From the NCBI GenBank assembly GCA_019637335.1, contig JAHBVV010000026.1:1-64000 (forward strand): 64,000 nt of DNA. The letters run 5' to 3'. The notes under the pieces are model-generated. The model worked only from the letters and a program-made list of their open reading frames with translations. It did no database searches and was not told where the DNA came from. The stretch is from Candidatus Hydrogenedentota bacterium. GTDB lineage: Bacteria; Hydrogenedentota; Hydrogenedentia; Hydrogenedentales; JAEUWI01. A program made the translations under genes and the position numbers. Shown here piece by piece: positions 1 through 10,093 of this stretch (positions are counted from its first letter, which is position 1; every line of letters starts with the position of its first letter).

Positions 1-104
1 CCCCGCCCCCCAAAATTTGACCCGATCCGCCCGCGCTTAGTATCCTATCCGCTTTCAATCCCCCGTGTTTTCGCTCGCGATCCGTATAACCCTTGAGGCC
101 CTTC

Positions 105-1892
105 ATGCACCCTTTCAGAACTCACACGTGCGGCGCGCTGCGCAAGGATCACGCCGGCGAACAGGTCCGCCTGTCCGGCTGGGTCCACCGCAAGCGCGAC
201 CATGGCGGCGTTATTTTCATCGACCTGCGGGACCACTACGGCCTGACGCAGGTCGTGGTGAATCCGGACAGCCCGGGTTTTGCGGATGCGGACCGGGCGC
301 GGAATGAGAGCGTGCTGACGGTGACGGGGGAGGTGGTGCCGCGGACGGCGGAGACGGTGAACCCGAACATGCCGACGGGCGAAATCGAGGTGGTGTGCCG
401 CGCGCTGGAAATCGAGTCGATGGCGGAGATTCTGCCGTTCCCGGTGAACCAGGAGCTGGATTGCCCGGAGGAGATGCGCCTGGAGCACCGCTTCCTGGAT
501 CTGCGCCGGGAGCACATGCACCAGAACATCCTGCTCCGCTCCCAGACGACAGCGCTGGTGCGGAAGTACATGACGGAGCACGGCTTCACGGAGTTCCACA
601 CGCCGATCCTGACGAGTTCGTCGCCGGAGGGCGCGCGGGACTACCTCGTGCCGAGCCGCCACTACCCGGGCCATTTCTACGCGCTGCCGCAGGCGCCGCA
701 GCAATTCAAGCAGCTGCTGATGGTCTCGGGGTTCGACCGCTACTTCCAGATCGCCCCCTGCTTCCGCGACGAGGACTCGCGCGCGGACCGGAGCCCGGGC
801 GAGTTCTACCAGATCGATATCGAGATGTCCTTCATCACGCAGGACGAACTCTTCACGCAGCTGGAGGGCCTCCTCTGCACGCTGTTCAAGGAACTCTCGA
901 ACAAGCAGATCGTGGCGGAGGTCTTCCCGCGCATCCCCTTCCGCGACGCGATGGAGAAGTACGGCAACGACAAGCCGGACATCCGCTTTGGCCTGGAGAT
1001 GGTCGATTGCACGGACCTTTTCGGCGCCTGCGAGCTGAAGGTCTTTGCAAGCCAGGTGGAGACCGGCGGCGCGGTCAAGGTGATCAACGCGAAGGGCGCC
1101 GCGAGCCAGCCCCGGAAGTTCTTCGACGACGCGGAGAAGTACGCGAAGTCGCAGGGCGCCCGCGGGCTTGCGTGGATCGCGCTGCGCGACGGCGAAATGA
1201 AGGGGCCGATCGTCAAGTTCCTCAGCGAGACGGAGAAGGAAGCGCTCAAGGCGCGCATGGGCGCGGAGGAGGGCGACGCGCTCTTCTTCGGCGCGGGCAA
1301 GCGCCAGGAGACCAACGAGCTCCTGGGCAAGGTCCGCACGTGGCTCGGCGCGGAGCTCGGCCTGATCGACAAGAACGTCGTCTCCTTCTGCTGGATCGTG
1401 GACTTCCCCATGTTCGAGTGGAACGAGGAGCTCAAGAAGGTCGACTTCAGCCACAACCCCTTCTCGATGCCCCAGGGCGGCATGGAGGCGCTCGAAACGC
1501 GGGATCCGCTCGACGTCCTCGCCTTCCAGTACGACATCGTGTGCAACGGCATCGAGCTCAGCTCCGGCGCCATCCGTAACCACCGCCCGGACATCATGCT
1601 CAAGGCCTTCGAGATCGCCGGCTACAACGAGGACGTGGTGAAGAACGAGTTCCCCGCCCTCTGGAAGGCCTTCCACTACGGCGCCCCGCCCCACGGCGGC
1701 ATCGCGCCCGGCCTCGACCGCATCGTCATGCTTCTGGCCGACGAGCCCAACATCCGCGAGGTCATCGCCTTCCCGCTCAACCAGAAGGCGCAGGACCTCC
1801 TCATGGCCGCGCCCAACCAGGTCAAGCCGATCCAGCTCGAAGAGCTCCACCTCCAGATCAAATACCCGCCGGAGCCGGAAAAGAAGGCGTAA
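105..1892 (+). CDS. aspS: Aspartyl-tRNA synthetase
   Basis: This 595-residue class II enzyme charges tRNA(Asp) with aspartate in the cytoplasm. The N-terminal OB-fold anticodon-binding domain (about residues 5-110, with [23 protein letters not shown]) is followed by the catalytic core with motif 2 ([19 protein letters not shown]), a bacterial GAD-type insertion at roughly residues 290-410, and motif 3 ([18 protein letters not shown]). The length fits bacterial AspRS (about 580-600). The reading frame is open from a TTG at 93, but ATG at 105 gives the usual [12 protein letters not shown] start. The gene stands alone and converges on leuB. Whether it is discriminating or also charges tRNA(Asn) cannot be told from the sequence. 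Confidence 0.97.
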   Translation: MHPFRTHTCGALRKDHAGEQVRLSGWVHRKRDHGGVIFIDLRDHYGLTQVVVNPDSPGFADADRARNESVLTVTGEVVPRTAETVNPNMPTGEIEVVCRALEIESMAEILPFPVNQELDCPEEMRLEHRFLDLRREHMHQNILLRSQTTALVRKYMTEHGFTEFHTPILTSSSPEGARDYLVPSRHYPGHFYALPQAPQQFKQLLMVSGFDRYFQIAPCFRDEDSRADRSPGEFYQIDIEMSFITQDELFTQLEGLLCTLFKELSNKQIVAEVFPRIPFRDAMEKYGNDKPDIRFGLEMVDCTDLFGACELKVFASQVETGGAVKVINAKGAASQPRKFFDDAEKYAKSQGARGLAWIALRDGEMKGPIVKFLSETEKEALKARMGAEEGDALFFGAGKRQETNELLGKVRTWLGAELGLIDKNVVSFCWIVDFPMFEWNEELKKVDFSHNPFSMPQGGMEALETRDPLDVLAFQYDIVCNGIELSSGAIRNHRPDIMLKAFEIAGYNEDVVKNEFPALWKAFHYGAPPHGGIAPGLDRIVMLLADEPNIREVIAFPLNQKAQDLLMAAPNQVKPIQLEELHLQIKYPPEPEKKA

Positions 1893-1920
1893 CGGCGGCG
1901 GAGATACAAGCGAATTGCGT

Positions 1921-1957
1921 CGCGGGCCCCCGGACCGGGGGCCCGCGATTCGTTTGA
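1921..1957 (+). terminator. Hairpin terminator after aspS
   Basis: CGCGGGCCCCCGG pairs with the following GGGGGCCCGCG around a 3-base loop, then ATTCGTTTG. It lies between the convergent aspS and leuB, so it may serve both. The T-tract is weak. Confidence 0.6.
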
Positions 1958-2011
1958 CAGGGGCGGCCTCATCTCAGCCAGGAATGCGTGAGGCCCGCGA
2001 GTCTAAGGTCG

Positions 2012-3109
2012 CTACTGTTTCAGCGCCGCCACGACCTTGTCGCCGAATTCGCTGGTTTTCATGATGGTCAGCTTGCCTTCGGGGTCGCGGAGGTCGGCGG
2101 TGGTGATGCCGGCCCCGAAGACGCTGCGCATGGCGTCCCACACCATTCGGGCCTGGGTCTTGAGGCCGAAGCTCTTGTCCAGCATCAGCGCGACGGACCC
2201 GATCATGCTGTAGGGGTTGGCGATGCCCTGGCCGGCGATGTCGGGGGCGGAGCCGTGGGAGGGTTCGTAGTAGGCCTTGTCGGGGCCGACGCAGGCGGAG
2301 GGCATGAGGCCGAGGGAGCCGAGGATGCCGCCGCCGAGGTCGCTGAGGATGTCGCCGAACATGTTTTCCATGACCATGACGTCAAACTGGCGCGGGTTGA
2401 TCACGAGGGCGGTGGCGGCGGCGTCGACGATGATCTGCTTGACCTCGACTTCGGGGTATTCGGGCGCGATCTCGCCGAGGATCTCGTTCCAGAGCACGCT
2501 CGACTTGAGCACGTTGCTCTTGTGGACGTTGTGGAGGACTTTCTTGCGGCCCATGGCCTCCTGGAAAGCGACGTGCATGATGGCGGCGATCTGGTCCTCG
2601 TCGTATTCAAGGTGTTCGTCGACGAAGCGCTTGCCCTCGGCGTTGACGCCGGTCTCCTTCTTGCCGAAGTAGAGGCCGCCGACGAGCTCGCGGATCATCA
2701 TGAGGTCGATGCCCCCCGCGACGACATGGGGCTTCAGCGGGGAGAAGTGGGCGAGTTCCGGCGGGAGGTAGACGGGACGGAAATTGGCGAAGGTGTTGTA
2801 GCGGCGGCGGAGGGGGAGCAGGGCGCCGCGCTCGGGCTGCTCGTCCACGGGGATTTTCTTCGATTCCTCGAAGCTCAGGCCGATGGGCCCCTTGACGATG
2901 GCGTCGGCCTTGTCGCAGATGGCTTTTGTCTCGTCGGGGAAGGCGTGGCCGTGCTTGAAGTAGGCGGCGCCGCCGAAATCGGCGCGGAGGATATCGAACT
3001 TGACGTCGCTGATGCGCTCGACGGCTTCCAGGACCTTGACGGCCTCCACGGAGAGTTCCGGGCCGATACCGTCGCCTTCAAGCAATGCGATGGAGAAGGA
3101 TTGTGACAT
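2012..3109 (-). CDS. leuB: 3-isopropylmalate dehydrogenase
   Basis: A 365-residue member of the isocitrate/isopropylmalate dehydrogenase family. It oxidises and decarboxylates 3-isopropylmalate with NAD+ in leucine synthesis. The N-terminus LLEGDGIGPE is the family start. The catalytic region contains RELVGGLYFG. The metal-binding signature ENMFGDILSDLGGGILGSLG and the cofactor loop EPSHGSAPDIAGQGIANP are intact. The length (about 350-370) and the ELVGGLYFG loop favour LeuB over isocitrate dehydrogenase. ATG at 3109 is preceded by GGAAAG. It lies downstream of the TolC gene on the same strand (63-bp gap); no other leu genes are in the window. Confidence 0.93.
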   Translation of the reverse strand: MSQSFSIALLEGDGIGPELSVEAVKVLEAVERISDVKFDILRADFGGAAYFKHGHAFPDETKAICDKADAIVKGPIGLSFEESKKIPVDEQPERGALLPLRRRYNTFANFRPVYLPPELAHFSPLKPHVVAGGIDLMMIRELVGGLYFGKKETGVNAEGKRFVDEHLEYDEDQIAAIMHVAFQEAMGRKKVLHNVHKSNVLKSSVLWNEILGEIAPEYPEVEVKQIIVDAAATALVINPRQFDVMVMENMFGDILSDLGGGILGSLGLMPSACVGPDKAYYEPSHGSAPDIAGQGIANPYSMIGSVALMLDKSFGLKTQARMVWDAMRSVFGAGITTADLRDPEGKLTIMKTSEFGDKVVAALKQ

Positions 3110-3172
3110 GATGCTTCTTTCCTGTTACTACCTGGGTGAACGATGGCGCGGGCGGGCTCGGGGCGGGGGAGG

Positions 3173-4981
3173 TTACTCCCAGCGGGGCCGGAGGCCTTCC
3201 CAATAGCCGACGGGCTTGTCCTCGGCCTCGGGGGCATCCAGCTCGATGCCCAGGTTGTCCAGGAGGGCGCCTTCGGCGAGCTCCAGTTCGACCCGGGCCT
3301 TTTCGTACTCGATGTTGGAGATCAGTTCCTGCACCTGTGCGGCGGTCAAGTCCTGCTGGATCTGGAGGACCTGCCAGCTGGTGGTGACGCCGAGCTGGAG
3401 GCGTTTTTCCTCGGCCGCGACATTGGCGATCTGGAGGCGCGTGGCCTGCTTGTTGCTCTGCACGAGCATGGCGTTCGAGGCGAGTTTGCTCGTGGCGAGG
3501 TTTACATTGAGCATGACCTGCTGGCGCGCCTGCTCCAGGTTGACCTCGGCCTGGCGGCGGGTGAGGCGGGCGCGATTGAAGGAACCGCGGGCGGTGCGGT
3601 TGAAAATCGGAACCGAGGCCTGAAACCCGTAGGCGTAGGCGTAGTCCTGCCGGTCGCGGATGCCTTCGAGTGTCTCGCGCAGTTTGTGATCGCGCCCGCC
3701 GGAGGTGTAGCGGTAGATCAGGTCAAGCTGGGGCATCAGATCGCGCCGGGTGCGGTATTCCTCCAGCACGGCGCTGTCGATTTCGAGCTGGCGGATGGTC
3801 ATCTCCGGGCGGTTTTCCAGCGCCTTGTCGATACTCGCGAAGACCTGGGCCTCGTAGGCCTGGGGGTCGAAGTCGCCGGGCTCCGCGGGCGCGGGCCGGT
3901 CGATGGGTACTATCAGCGCTTTGGAGAAGCGGTCGCCATCGCGCAGGTTCAGCAGGCTCTTGAGGTAGTTGCTTGCGTCCGTGATGCTCTGGCGCGCCGC
4001 GATGAAGTCGCTCTGGCGCGTGGCCACGCCGGCCTTGGCCTGCAAGACCTCGATGTCCGCGGCCGTGCCGATTTCCTGGCGGGTCTCGTTGACCTTGAGG
4101 AGGCGCTCGGCGTTGTCCAGCGCTTCGGACCGCACCTTGAGGTTTTCGACCGCGCCCACGAGATCCCAGTACGCGCGAATGACCTCCGATACCGTCTGGA
4201 GCACGGTGAGCCGGAGCTGTTCCTGGGTGGCGAGTTTTGAGTTCCGCGCGATGTTGATACGGACGCGGTTGTACTTCAGGCCGAAGCCGCGCAAAAGGGG
4301 CTGGGTTAGCTGGAGGTTGAGCTGGCCGCTGTGTTCCTCGACGAAGCGGCTGAAGGTCGACTCCGACTTCTGCATGTCCCAGGAGATGTTGTATTGCGTG
4401 CCCAGGTGCAGCCGGCCGGCCAGTGTTGCGTTGGTGACGGTGTCCCAGGATTCCACGCTGCTGATGCCGCCGAAGGCCACGGTCTGCTGCGATTGGGACT
4501 GGTTCGATCGGGAATAGATGGCGGAGCTCTGGAGGATGGGATCGAACTCGCCCCGCGCGGAAAAGATGTCCTGATCGGCCTTGAGGGGCTCATACTCGGT
4601 TACGGCGATATCGAGGTTTTCGGCGAGCGCGATGAGGATGCACTCTTGCAGCGCGAGCTGGAGGAGATCGGCGCCCGCGCCCGCGCGCAGGGTCTGGCGC
4701 AGCGGCTCGAGATCGATCAGGTCGATATTGATTTCCTCCCGGAGGTTGATGTCTCCGTCGAGCCCGTCCAGGTGATCGCCGTAGCGGAGCGTCAGTTCGT
4801 TGGCGGGCGTGGGGAGGAAGGGGGCGTCATCCGACTCCGGCGCCTGGACGGATTCCAGGGGCGTTTCGGCCTCCTCGATCGCGGGGGGCGCGGATTCCTG
4901 GGCGATTGCCCGGAAGGGGAGCGCGAGCAGGCTTGCCAGGAACAGGGTGAAAACGATCGGTCGCAGCATTCGATTCTCCAT
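3173..4981 (-). CDS. TolC-family outer-membrane efflux protein
   Basis: A 602-residue protein with an N-terminal signal peptide (LRPIVFTLFLASLLALPFRAIAQ) and two OEP-type repeats rich in long amphipathic helices, as in TolC. Typical segments are NLDIAVTEYEPLKADQD near residue 140, LNLQLTQPLLRGFG near 225, and RTARGSFNRARLTRRQAEVNLEQ in the second half. It should form the outer-membrane and periplasmic channel of an efflux or type I secretion system. No membrane-fusion or inner-membrane partner is adjacent, so the substrate is unknown. It is longer than E. coli TolC (about 490) because of an acidic, proline-rich N-terminal stretch before the helical domain. A promoter-like site lies about 130 bp upstream. 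Confidence 0.9.
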   Translation of the reverse strand: MENRMLRPIVFTLFLASLLALPFRAIAQESAPPAIEEAETPLESVQAPESDDAPFLPTPANELTLRYGDHLDGLDGDINLREEINIDLIDLEPLRQTLRAGAGADLLQLALQECILIALAENLDIAVTEYEPLKADQDIFSARGEFDPILQSSAIYSRSNQSQSQQTVAFGGISSVESWDTVTNATLAGRLHLGTQYNISWDMQKSESTFSRFVEEHSGQLNLQLTQPLLRGFGLKYNRVRINIARNSKLATQEQLRLTVLQTVSEVIRAYWDLVGAVENLKVRSEALDNAERLLKVNETRQEIGTAADIEVLQAKAGVATRQSDFIAARQSITDASNYLKSLLNLRDGDRFSKALIVPIDRPAPAEPGDFDPQAYEAQVFASIDKALENRPEMTIRQLEIDSAVLEEYRTRRDLMPQLDLIYRYTSGGRDHKLRETLEGIRDRQDYAYAYGFQASVPIFNRTARGSFNRARLTRRQAEVNLEQARQQVMLNVNLATSKLASNAMLVQSNKQATRLQIANVAAEEKRLQLGVTTSWQVLQIQQDLTAAQVQELISNIEYEKARVELELAEGALLDNLGIELDAPEAEDKPVGYWEGLRPRWE

Positions 4982-5110
4982 GCGAGGGTTCCGCGAAGCG
5001 GCCCGCCCGCGCAGGGCCCGCCTGACGGACCGGCGTCGCCGCTCTATGGAGGAGAGTGGATAAAAACGCGCCGGTTGTTACACCTGAGGGCCCAAGTTTC
5101 CGCAGGCGCC

Positions 5111-5140
5111 AGTCTACTGATTGATTCCCTTTGGAGTCAA
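5111..5140 (-). promoter_or_regulatory. Sigma70-like promoter for the TolC gene
   Basis: Read on the minus strand: TTGACT, 18-bp spacer, TAGACT. It lies about 130 bp before the TolC start and is the only good match in the 173-bp gap. Confidence 0.45.
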
Positions 5141-5154
5141 ACCGCGCGGCTGGA

Positions 5155-5625
5155 TCAGGCCTCGGGCGCGCCTTTGAGATTGGCCGGATCGACGCCGGAC
5201 TGGCGCATGGCCTGTTGCTCGAATTGCTGCACGCGCACGGCGAAGGCCTGCTCCAGTTCGCCCAGGGCCTGGGCGAGCCCCTGCGACTCGTCCTGGGTGA
5301 GGTTGCCGGCGGTTTTCTCCTGCAACATGATCATCAGGTCGAGCGTGTAGCGGGCGGCGTCCAGATTGACCATGACCTGGCCCGTGCCCGGCTCGGCCAC
5401 GAGGCCCAGGGCGAACATGGCCTGGGTCGCCAGGGAGCCGATCAGGGCGGTGAAGCTCGCCGCGTCGGGATCGTCTTCCAGGGCGGGCTCGTCCGCTTCG
5501 GCGGGCGCCTGCGCCTGCGCGGGCGCCTCGACCGCCGCGGCCTTGCGGGCCGCTTCTTCCTTTTCCCGCTGTACCTGGGCTTTCCACCCCTCGTCGATAA
5601 AGATTTTCTTTTCTTCCTCGCTCAT
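5155..5625 (-). CDS. DUF1844 domain protein
   Basis: A 156-residue cytoplasmic protein starting MSEEEKKIFIDEGWK, with a charged and alanine-rich linker (residues 15-60) followed by the DUF1844 helical domain (SFTALIGSLATQAMFALGL ... NLDAARYTLDLMIMLQEKT ... ALGELEQAF). The family is common in Planctomycetes, Acidobacteria and relatives; its function is unknown. An in-frame start 13 codons upstream is possible, but the chosen ATG follows GGAGGCTCCCCCG and matches the usual family start. It lies between the TolC gene and the ndk cluster on the same strand. Confidence 0.85.
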   Translation of the reverse strand: MSEEEKKIFIDEGWKAQVQREKEEAARKAAAVEAPAQAQAPAEADEPALEDDPDAASFTALIGSLATQAMFALGLVAEPGTGQVMVNLDAARYTLDLMIMLQEKTAGNLTQDESQGLAQALGELEQAFAVRVQQFEQQAMRQSGVDPANLKGAPEA

Positions 5626-5667
5626 CGGGGGAGCCTCCTGGGTTCGGGAAAGGGAAAAGCGCACAAT

Positions 5668-5694
5668 CCCGGCCCCGTGTACGGCGGGGCCGGG
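5668..5694 (-). terminator. GC-rich hairpin after the 31-residue gene
   Basis: CCCGGCCCCG and CGGGGCCGGG form a perfect 10-bp stem with a 7-base loop between the small basic gene and DUF1844. The minus-strand continuation is not a strong T-run, so it may slow or end transcription of the ndk unit. Confidence 0.5.
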
Positions 5695-5730
5695 AGTGCG
5701 TCAAAAAAGCGTGCAAAAAGCAGCCGGAAA

Positions 5731-5826
5731 TCAGCTCTTCTTGTTCTTGTGGCGGTTCGCGCGCCGCTTCTTCTTGCGCTTGTGCTTGTTAATCTTCGCC
5801 TTGCGGGCTTTACGTCCTCCAGCCAC
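5731..5826 (-). CDS. 31-residue ultra-basic protein (possible small ribosomal protein)
   Basis: GTG-started frame of 31 residues: a start VAGGRKARKAKINKHKRKKK and an end RRANRHKNKKS. About 60 percent of residues are Lys, Arg or His, with no acidic residue. The start is preceded by a near-perfect ribosome-binding site (AGGAGG, 7 bases from GTG), which makes real translation likely. The KINKHKRKKKRRANRHKNKK pattern resembles, from memory, the very short AURKAIP1/COX24-domain (mS38-like) proteins annotated in Bacteroidetes; this was not checked. It lies 50 bp downstream of ndk and probably shares its transcript. Such strong basicity suggests RNA or ribosome binding. Confidence 0.75.
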   Translation of the reverse strand: MAGGRKARKAKINKHKRKKKRRANRHKNKKS

Positions 5827-5876
5827 TGAAAATCCTCCTGAAGCTTATTGCTTTTCTCGCTGGGTCCTGCGACGGG

Positions 5877-6326
5877 TCAGTTCAACCACTGGTCGTCAGG
5901 CTGGCTATAGGTTATGAGTTCGCTGTCGTTGAAATAGAGACTGATCTCGCGCTCGGCCGTCTCGGGGGCGTCCGACGCGTGAATGATGTTGTTCTGCATG
6001 CTCAGGCCGAAGTCGCCGCGGATCGTGCCCACGTCGGCCTTCAGGCAGTTGGTCGCGCCGTTCATCTTCCGGACCTGCGCCACGGCGTCGGGGCCTTCCC
6101 ACACCATCTGGACCGTCGGGCCGGAGGTGATGAAGGAGACGAGATCGCCGAAGAAGGGCTTGTCCTTGTGTTCGTCGTAGTGCGCTTTGGCAATGTCCTG
6201 GCCGAGGATCTGGATCTTCAGCCCAACCAGTTTCAGGCCGCGTTGCTCGAATCGGCGGATGCACTCGCCCACGAGGCGGCGCCCCACGCCATCGGGCTTA
6301 ACCATTACAAAGGTGCGTTCGTTCAC
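5877..6326 (-). CDS. ndk: Nucleoside diphosphate kinase
   Basis: A 149-residue enzyme that balances nucleoside triphosphate pools by phosphate transfer through a histidine. The [19 protein letters not shown] start, the substrate-binding [10 protein letters not shown] and the active-site [16 protein letters not shown] are present. The catalytic His is followed by Ala rather than the usual Gly (HASD for HGSD), a known tolerated variant. The frame is open far upstream; the GTG at 6326 is chosen because the family begins at this residue. It lies between serS and the small basic protein gene on the minus strand. Confidence 0.95.
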   Translation of the reverse strand: MNERTFVMVKPDGVGRRLVGECIRRFEQRGLKLVGLKIQILGQDIAKAHYDEHKDKPFFGDLVSFITSGPTVQMVWEGPDAVAQVRKMNGATNCLKADVGTIRGDFGLSMQNNIIHASDAPETAEREISLYFNDSELITYSQPDDQWLN

Positions 6327-6455
6327 GATACAGGATTCTTTCCGGGGCGGATTCCGGCGCGGCGGCCAGGCAGGGGCCCGCGCGAAGAGACCGCAGATAC
6401 ACCGGGCGCGCGGCATTCCAACCGGAAAGTACGCGCGCCCGCACACAGAGCGGGA

Positions 6456-6485
6456 AGTGTAGCAAAATACCCGCGCGGCGCGCAA
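6456..6485 (-). promoter_or_regulatory. Possible ndk promoter
   Basis: On the minus strand TTGCGC, 18-bp spacer, TACACT, about 130 bp before ndk. The match is moderate, in a gap otherwise without features. Confidence 0.3.
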
Positions 6486-6528
6486 CTGCGGGGCGATCAT
6501 ATCGCCGATCCGCCCGCGCGGCGGGCCC

Positions 6529-7800
6529 TCAGGCGTTCCGGATCACCTCCAGGCCGCCCATATAGCCTCGGAGCGCCTCGGGAATGAGCACCGAACCGTC
6601 TTCCCGCTGGTAATTCTCGAGGATGGCCACCAGCGTGCGGCCCACGGCGAGTCCGGATCCGTTCAGGGTATGCACGAATTCCGGCTTTTTGTCGCGCTTG
6701 AAGCGGATGTTCGCCCGGCGCGCCTGGTAATCGGTGAAATTGGAGCAGGAGCTGATTTCGCGGTAGGCGTTCTGGCCCGGGAGCCAGACCTCGAGATCGT
6801 AGGTCTTTGCGGCGGAAAAGCCGAGATCGCCGGTGCACAGGGTCATGACGCGGTAGGGGAGTCCCAGGGCCCGCAGGATCGCCTCGGCGTTCTGCGTCAG
6901 CTTCTCCAACTCGTCCCAGCTCTCTTCCGGGCGCACAAACTTGACCATTTCGACCTTGTTGAACTGGTGCTGGCGGATCATCCCCCGCGTGTCCTTGCCG
7001 TGCGATCCGGCCTCACTCCGGAAACACGGGGTGTAGGCGGCGTAGTAGCGCGGCAGTTCCTCGTCGCGCAGGATCTCGTCCCGATGGATGTTGGTGACGG
7101 GGACTTCGGCGGTCGGGATGAGCCAGTAGTCGGTGTCCTGCACGCGGAAGCCATCCGCCGCGAATTTCGGGAGCTGGCCGGTGCCCTGCATGCTCTGGGA
7201 ATTGACCATGAAGGGCGGCAGGGCCTCGGTGTAGCCGTGCTTTTCCGTGTGGGTGTCGAGCATGAAGTTGATGAGCGCCCGCTCCAGCCGCGCGCCGGGG
7301 CCCGTGCTCAGGCAGAAGCGCGCGCCGGTCAGCTTGGCCGCCCGCTCGAAATCGAGGATCCCGAGCGCCTCGCCCAGCGCAACGTGATCCTTCGGCTCAA
7401 AGGAGAATTGGGGGATCTCGCCCCAGGCGCGCTCTTCGCGGTTGTGCGATTCGTCCTGCCCCTCGGGGAGGCTGGCGTCGGGCAGGTTGGGCAATCGGAG
7501 AAGGTGATCCGTGAGATTGGTCTCAACTTGCCGCATCTCTTCTTCTTTTATGGCGATCATGTCTTTGACCAGCCTCATTTCCTCAATGATCGGAGATGCG
7601 TCTTCCCCGGCTCGCTTGGCAGCAGCAATACCGTCACTGGCTTTGTTCTGTTCAGCGCGAAGTAGTTCCATGTCGTATGTGAGGCTTCGGCGTTTCGCGT
7701 CTTGCCTTAAGACGTGGTCTATAGGATACGCGCCGCCGCGTTTAGCGAGTGCGGCGGCGACGGCCTCGGGTTCCTGGCGGATCAATTTAATGTCAAGCAT
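6529..7800 (-). CDS. serS: Seryl-tRNA synthetase
   Basis: A 423-residue class II synthetase that charges tRNA(Ser) and tRNA(Sec). It begins [22 protein letters not shown], followed by the long antiparallel coiled-coil arm (about residues 30-100) that grips the tRNA variable arm. The core carries [23 protein letters not shown], the motif 2 region [28 protein letters not shown], and motif 3 [19 protein letters not shown]. The length is typical (about 425). ATG at 7800 is the natural start. A short promoter-like site sits just upstream. Confidence 0.97.
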   Translation of the reverse strand: MLDIKLIRQEPEAVAAALAKRGGAYPIDHVLRQDAKRRSLTYDMELLRAEQNKASDGIAAAKRAGEDASPIIEEMRLVKDMIAIKEEEMRQVETNLTDHLLRLPNLPDASLPEGQDESHNREERAWGEIPQFSFEPKDHVALGEALGILDFERAAKLTGARFCLSTGPGARLERALINFMLDTHTEKHGYTEALPPFMVNSQSMQGTGQLPKFAADGFRVQDTDYWLIPTAEVPVTNIHRDEILRDEELPRYYAAYTPCFRSEAGSHGKDTRGMIRQHQFNKVEMVKFVRPEESWDELEKLTQNAEAILRALGLPYRVMTLCTGDLGFSAAKTYDLEVWLPGQNAYREISSCSNFTDYQARRANIRFKRDKKPEFVHTLNGSGLAVGRTLVAILENYQREDGSVLIPEALRGYMGGLEVIRNA

Positions 7801-7815
7801 GTTGGGGCCTTTTTG

Positions 7816-7844
7816 GATATGCTGGCGATTAATGATTATGTAAA
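7816..7844 (-). promoter_or_regulatory. Possible serS promoter
   Basis: On the minus strand TTTACA, 17-bp spacer, CATATC, ending about 16 bp before the serS ATG. This would give a very short leader. Confidence 0.35.
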
Positions 7845-7930
7845 CGATCGATGATCATTTGTAACGCTTTCGCGGAATGAAGCACCCGCCGCGTTGAAGG
7901 CGAGCCTCAGTCAGGACGGGCTTGAATAGC

Positions 7931-8113
7931 AGGATCGCGGACATTCCTGTCCGCGGCAGAAAAAGCGCATGAGATCTCGCGATCGATGCGCATGTGAAGA
8001 GACACAGGTTCCCAATGTGTTCCGCTCCGTGGGCGCCGGGTTTCTATTCCAAATTAGTCACATCTCTTTATGTCCCGAGCTCCATTTGTCGCGGACACGA
8101 ATGTCCGCGATCC
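7931..8113. repeat. Two inverted copies of a palindromic REP-like element
   Basis: GGATCGCGGACATTCCTGTCCGCG (perfect 8-bp stem CGCGGACA/TGTCCGCG, loop TTCC) at 7933-7955 recurs inverted at 8090-8113 with loop CGAA, keeping the GGATC flank. A decayed copy is near 43527. The remaining 512 bp between serS and parB contain no gene I can support. Confidence 0.75.
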
Positions 8114-8208
8114 TTTGGCGCGCTTCCTCGGCTATTTGCGGACAGTTCGCGCCATTTCAGCGGGCCGCTGCTTCAGACGGCTAAAACGTTACTACTATCT
8201 AACGAGGG

Positions 8209-8250
8209 ACGGCAGCGACGGATCTGCAACGTGGATTGTGTCGCTGCCGT
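8209..8250. repeat. 11-bp inverted repeat downstream of parB
   Basis: ACGGCAGCGAC (8209-8219) and GTCGCTGCCGT (8240-8250) flank a 20-base loop, 63 bp past the parB stop. There is no T-tract on the parB strand, so it may be a transcript-end stabiliser or a binding site rather than a terminator. Confidence 0.45.
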
Positions 8251-8312
8251 TCCTGTAGCCCCTGCAAGATACGCGAGACTTTCCCGATCCCTGGTCCATG
8301 CGCACGCGGAGC

Positions 8313-9219
8313 TTATCCGCGCAGGAGTTCCAGCAGCCGGTCCAGTTCATCGTGCGAAAAGTACTCGATTTCGATGCGTCCCTTGCCGCCGCCCTGGGTC
8401 TTGAGCTGGACCTTCGTGCCGAGGCTCCGGCGCAGTTCGTCTTCGAGTTGCGCGATGTTCGGATCCTTCTTCGGCTTTGCGGGGGCGTCTTTCTGGGCCT
8501 TCTGATCGGCCGCGATTTTTTCCGCCTGCCGCACCGACAGGCCCTGCGCGATTATCTTGCGGGCCGCGCTGATCTGCGCCGCCGTGGATTCAATGGAGAG
8601 CAGCGCGCGGGCATGGCCCATGGAGAGCGTGCCGTCCGCCACCCACGCCTGGACCGATTCGGGGAGATTGAGCAGCCGGAGCGTGTTCGCGACCGTGGCC
8701 CGCTTTTTGCCCACTTCCTGCGCGACTTCCTCCTGGGTCCACTGGAACTCGTCCATCAGATCCTGGTAACCCTGCGCGAGTTCGATCGCGTTGAGGTCCT
8801 CGCGCTGGAGGTTTTCGATCAACCCCAGCTTGAGCATGTCCTTGTCGGATACGTCGCGGCAGATGGCGGGGATCGTTTTCCGGTCGGCCATGATGCTGGC
8901 GCGCACGCGCCGCTCGCCGCTGATCAGCTCGTAGTGATCACCCGCCTGGCGGACCAGCACCGGCTCCTGGACGCCGTCGCGCCGGATGGACTCCGCAAGC
9001 TCCTCCAGGGCTTCTTCATTGAAGACGCGCCGCGGCTGCTTCGGGTTCGGGCGGATTTCCGAGGGGTCGAGCGCGATCAGGCGCGCGCCATCGGGCAGGG
9101 CCGCGGGCTCCGCCGGGGCGGCGATTGCCGGCTTCTCGGGGGCCGGGGCCGTGCGGGCGGTGGAGGCGTTGTTGCCGATGAGGGCGCCCAGGCCCTTGCC
9201 GAGGCCCTTGCGCTTGGGG

Positions 9220-9227
<8 letters not shown>
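8313..9227 (-). CDS. parB: Chromosome-partitioning protein ParB
   Basis: A 304-residue ParB/Spo0J protein that binds parS sites and, with CTP, forms the partition complex. The start [14 protein letters not shown] is typical. The CTP/ParB-N domain includes [29 protein letters not shown] and GERRVRA; the helix-turn-helix has [16 protein letters not shown] and [18 protein letters not shown]. The C-terminal dimerisation end is basic then acidic ([20 protein letters not shown]). A TTG lies 6 bases upstream, but GTG at 9227 follows GGAGGTGA with correct spacing. It overlaps parA by 8 bases, so the two are co-translated. No parS consensus was seen nearby. Confidence 0.95.
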
Positions 9228-9978
<751 letters not shown>

Positions 9979-10093
9979 CGCGTTGCCCTATCGATTTTTA
10001 TGCCGGAGTCTCGGGGTGGATACAGGGGGCGTATGATACGAACCAGCCGGGCCGCAAGTCAATTGGAGCGCGATGTGGAGCGCAATGTGGGAG

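Noticed and set aside
45-1850. 601-codon open frame opposite aspS
   Set aside because: High-GC shadow frame; it has no family resemblance, while the plus strand encodes complete AspRS.
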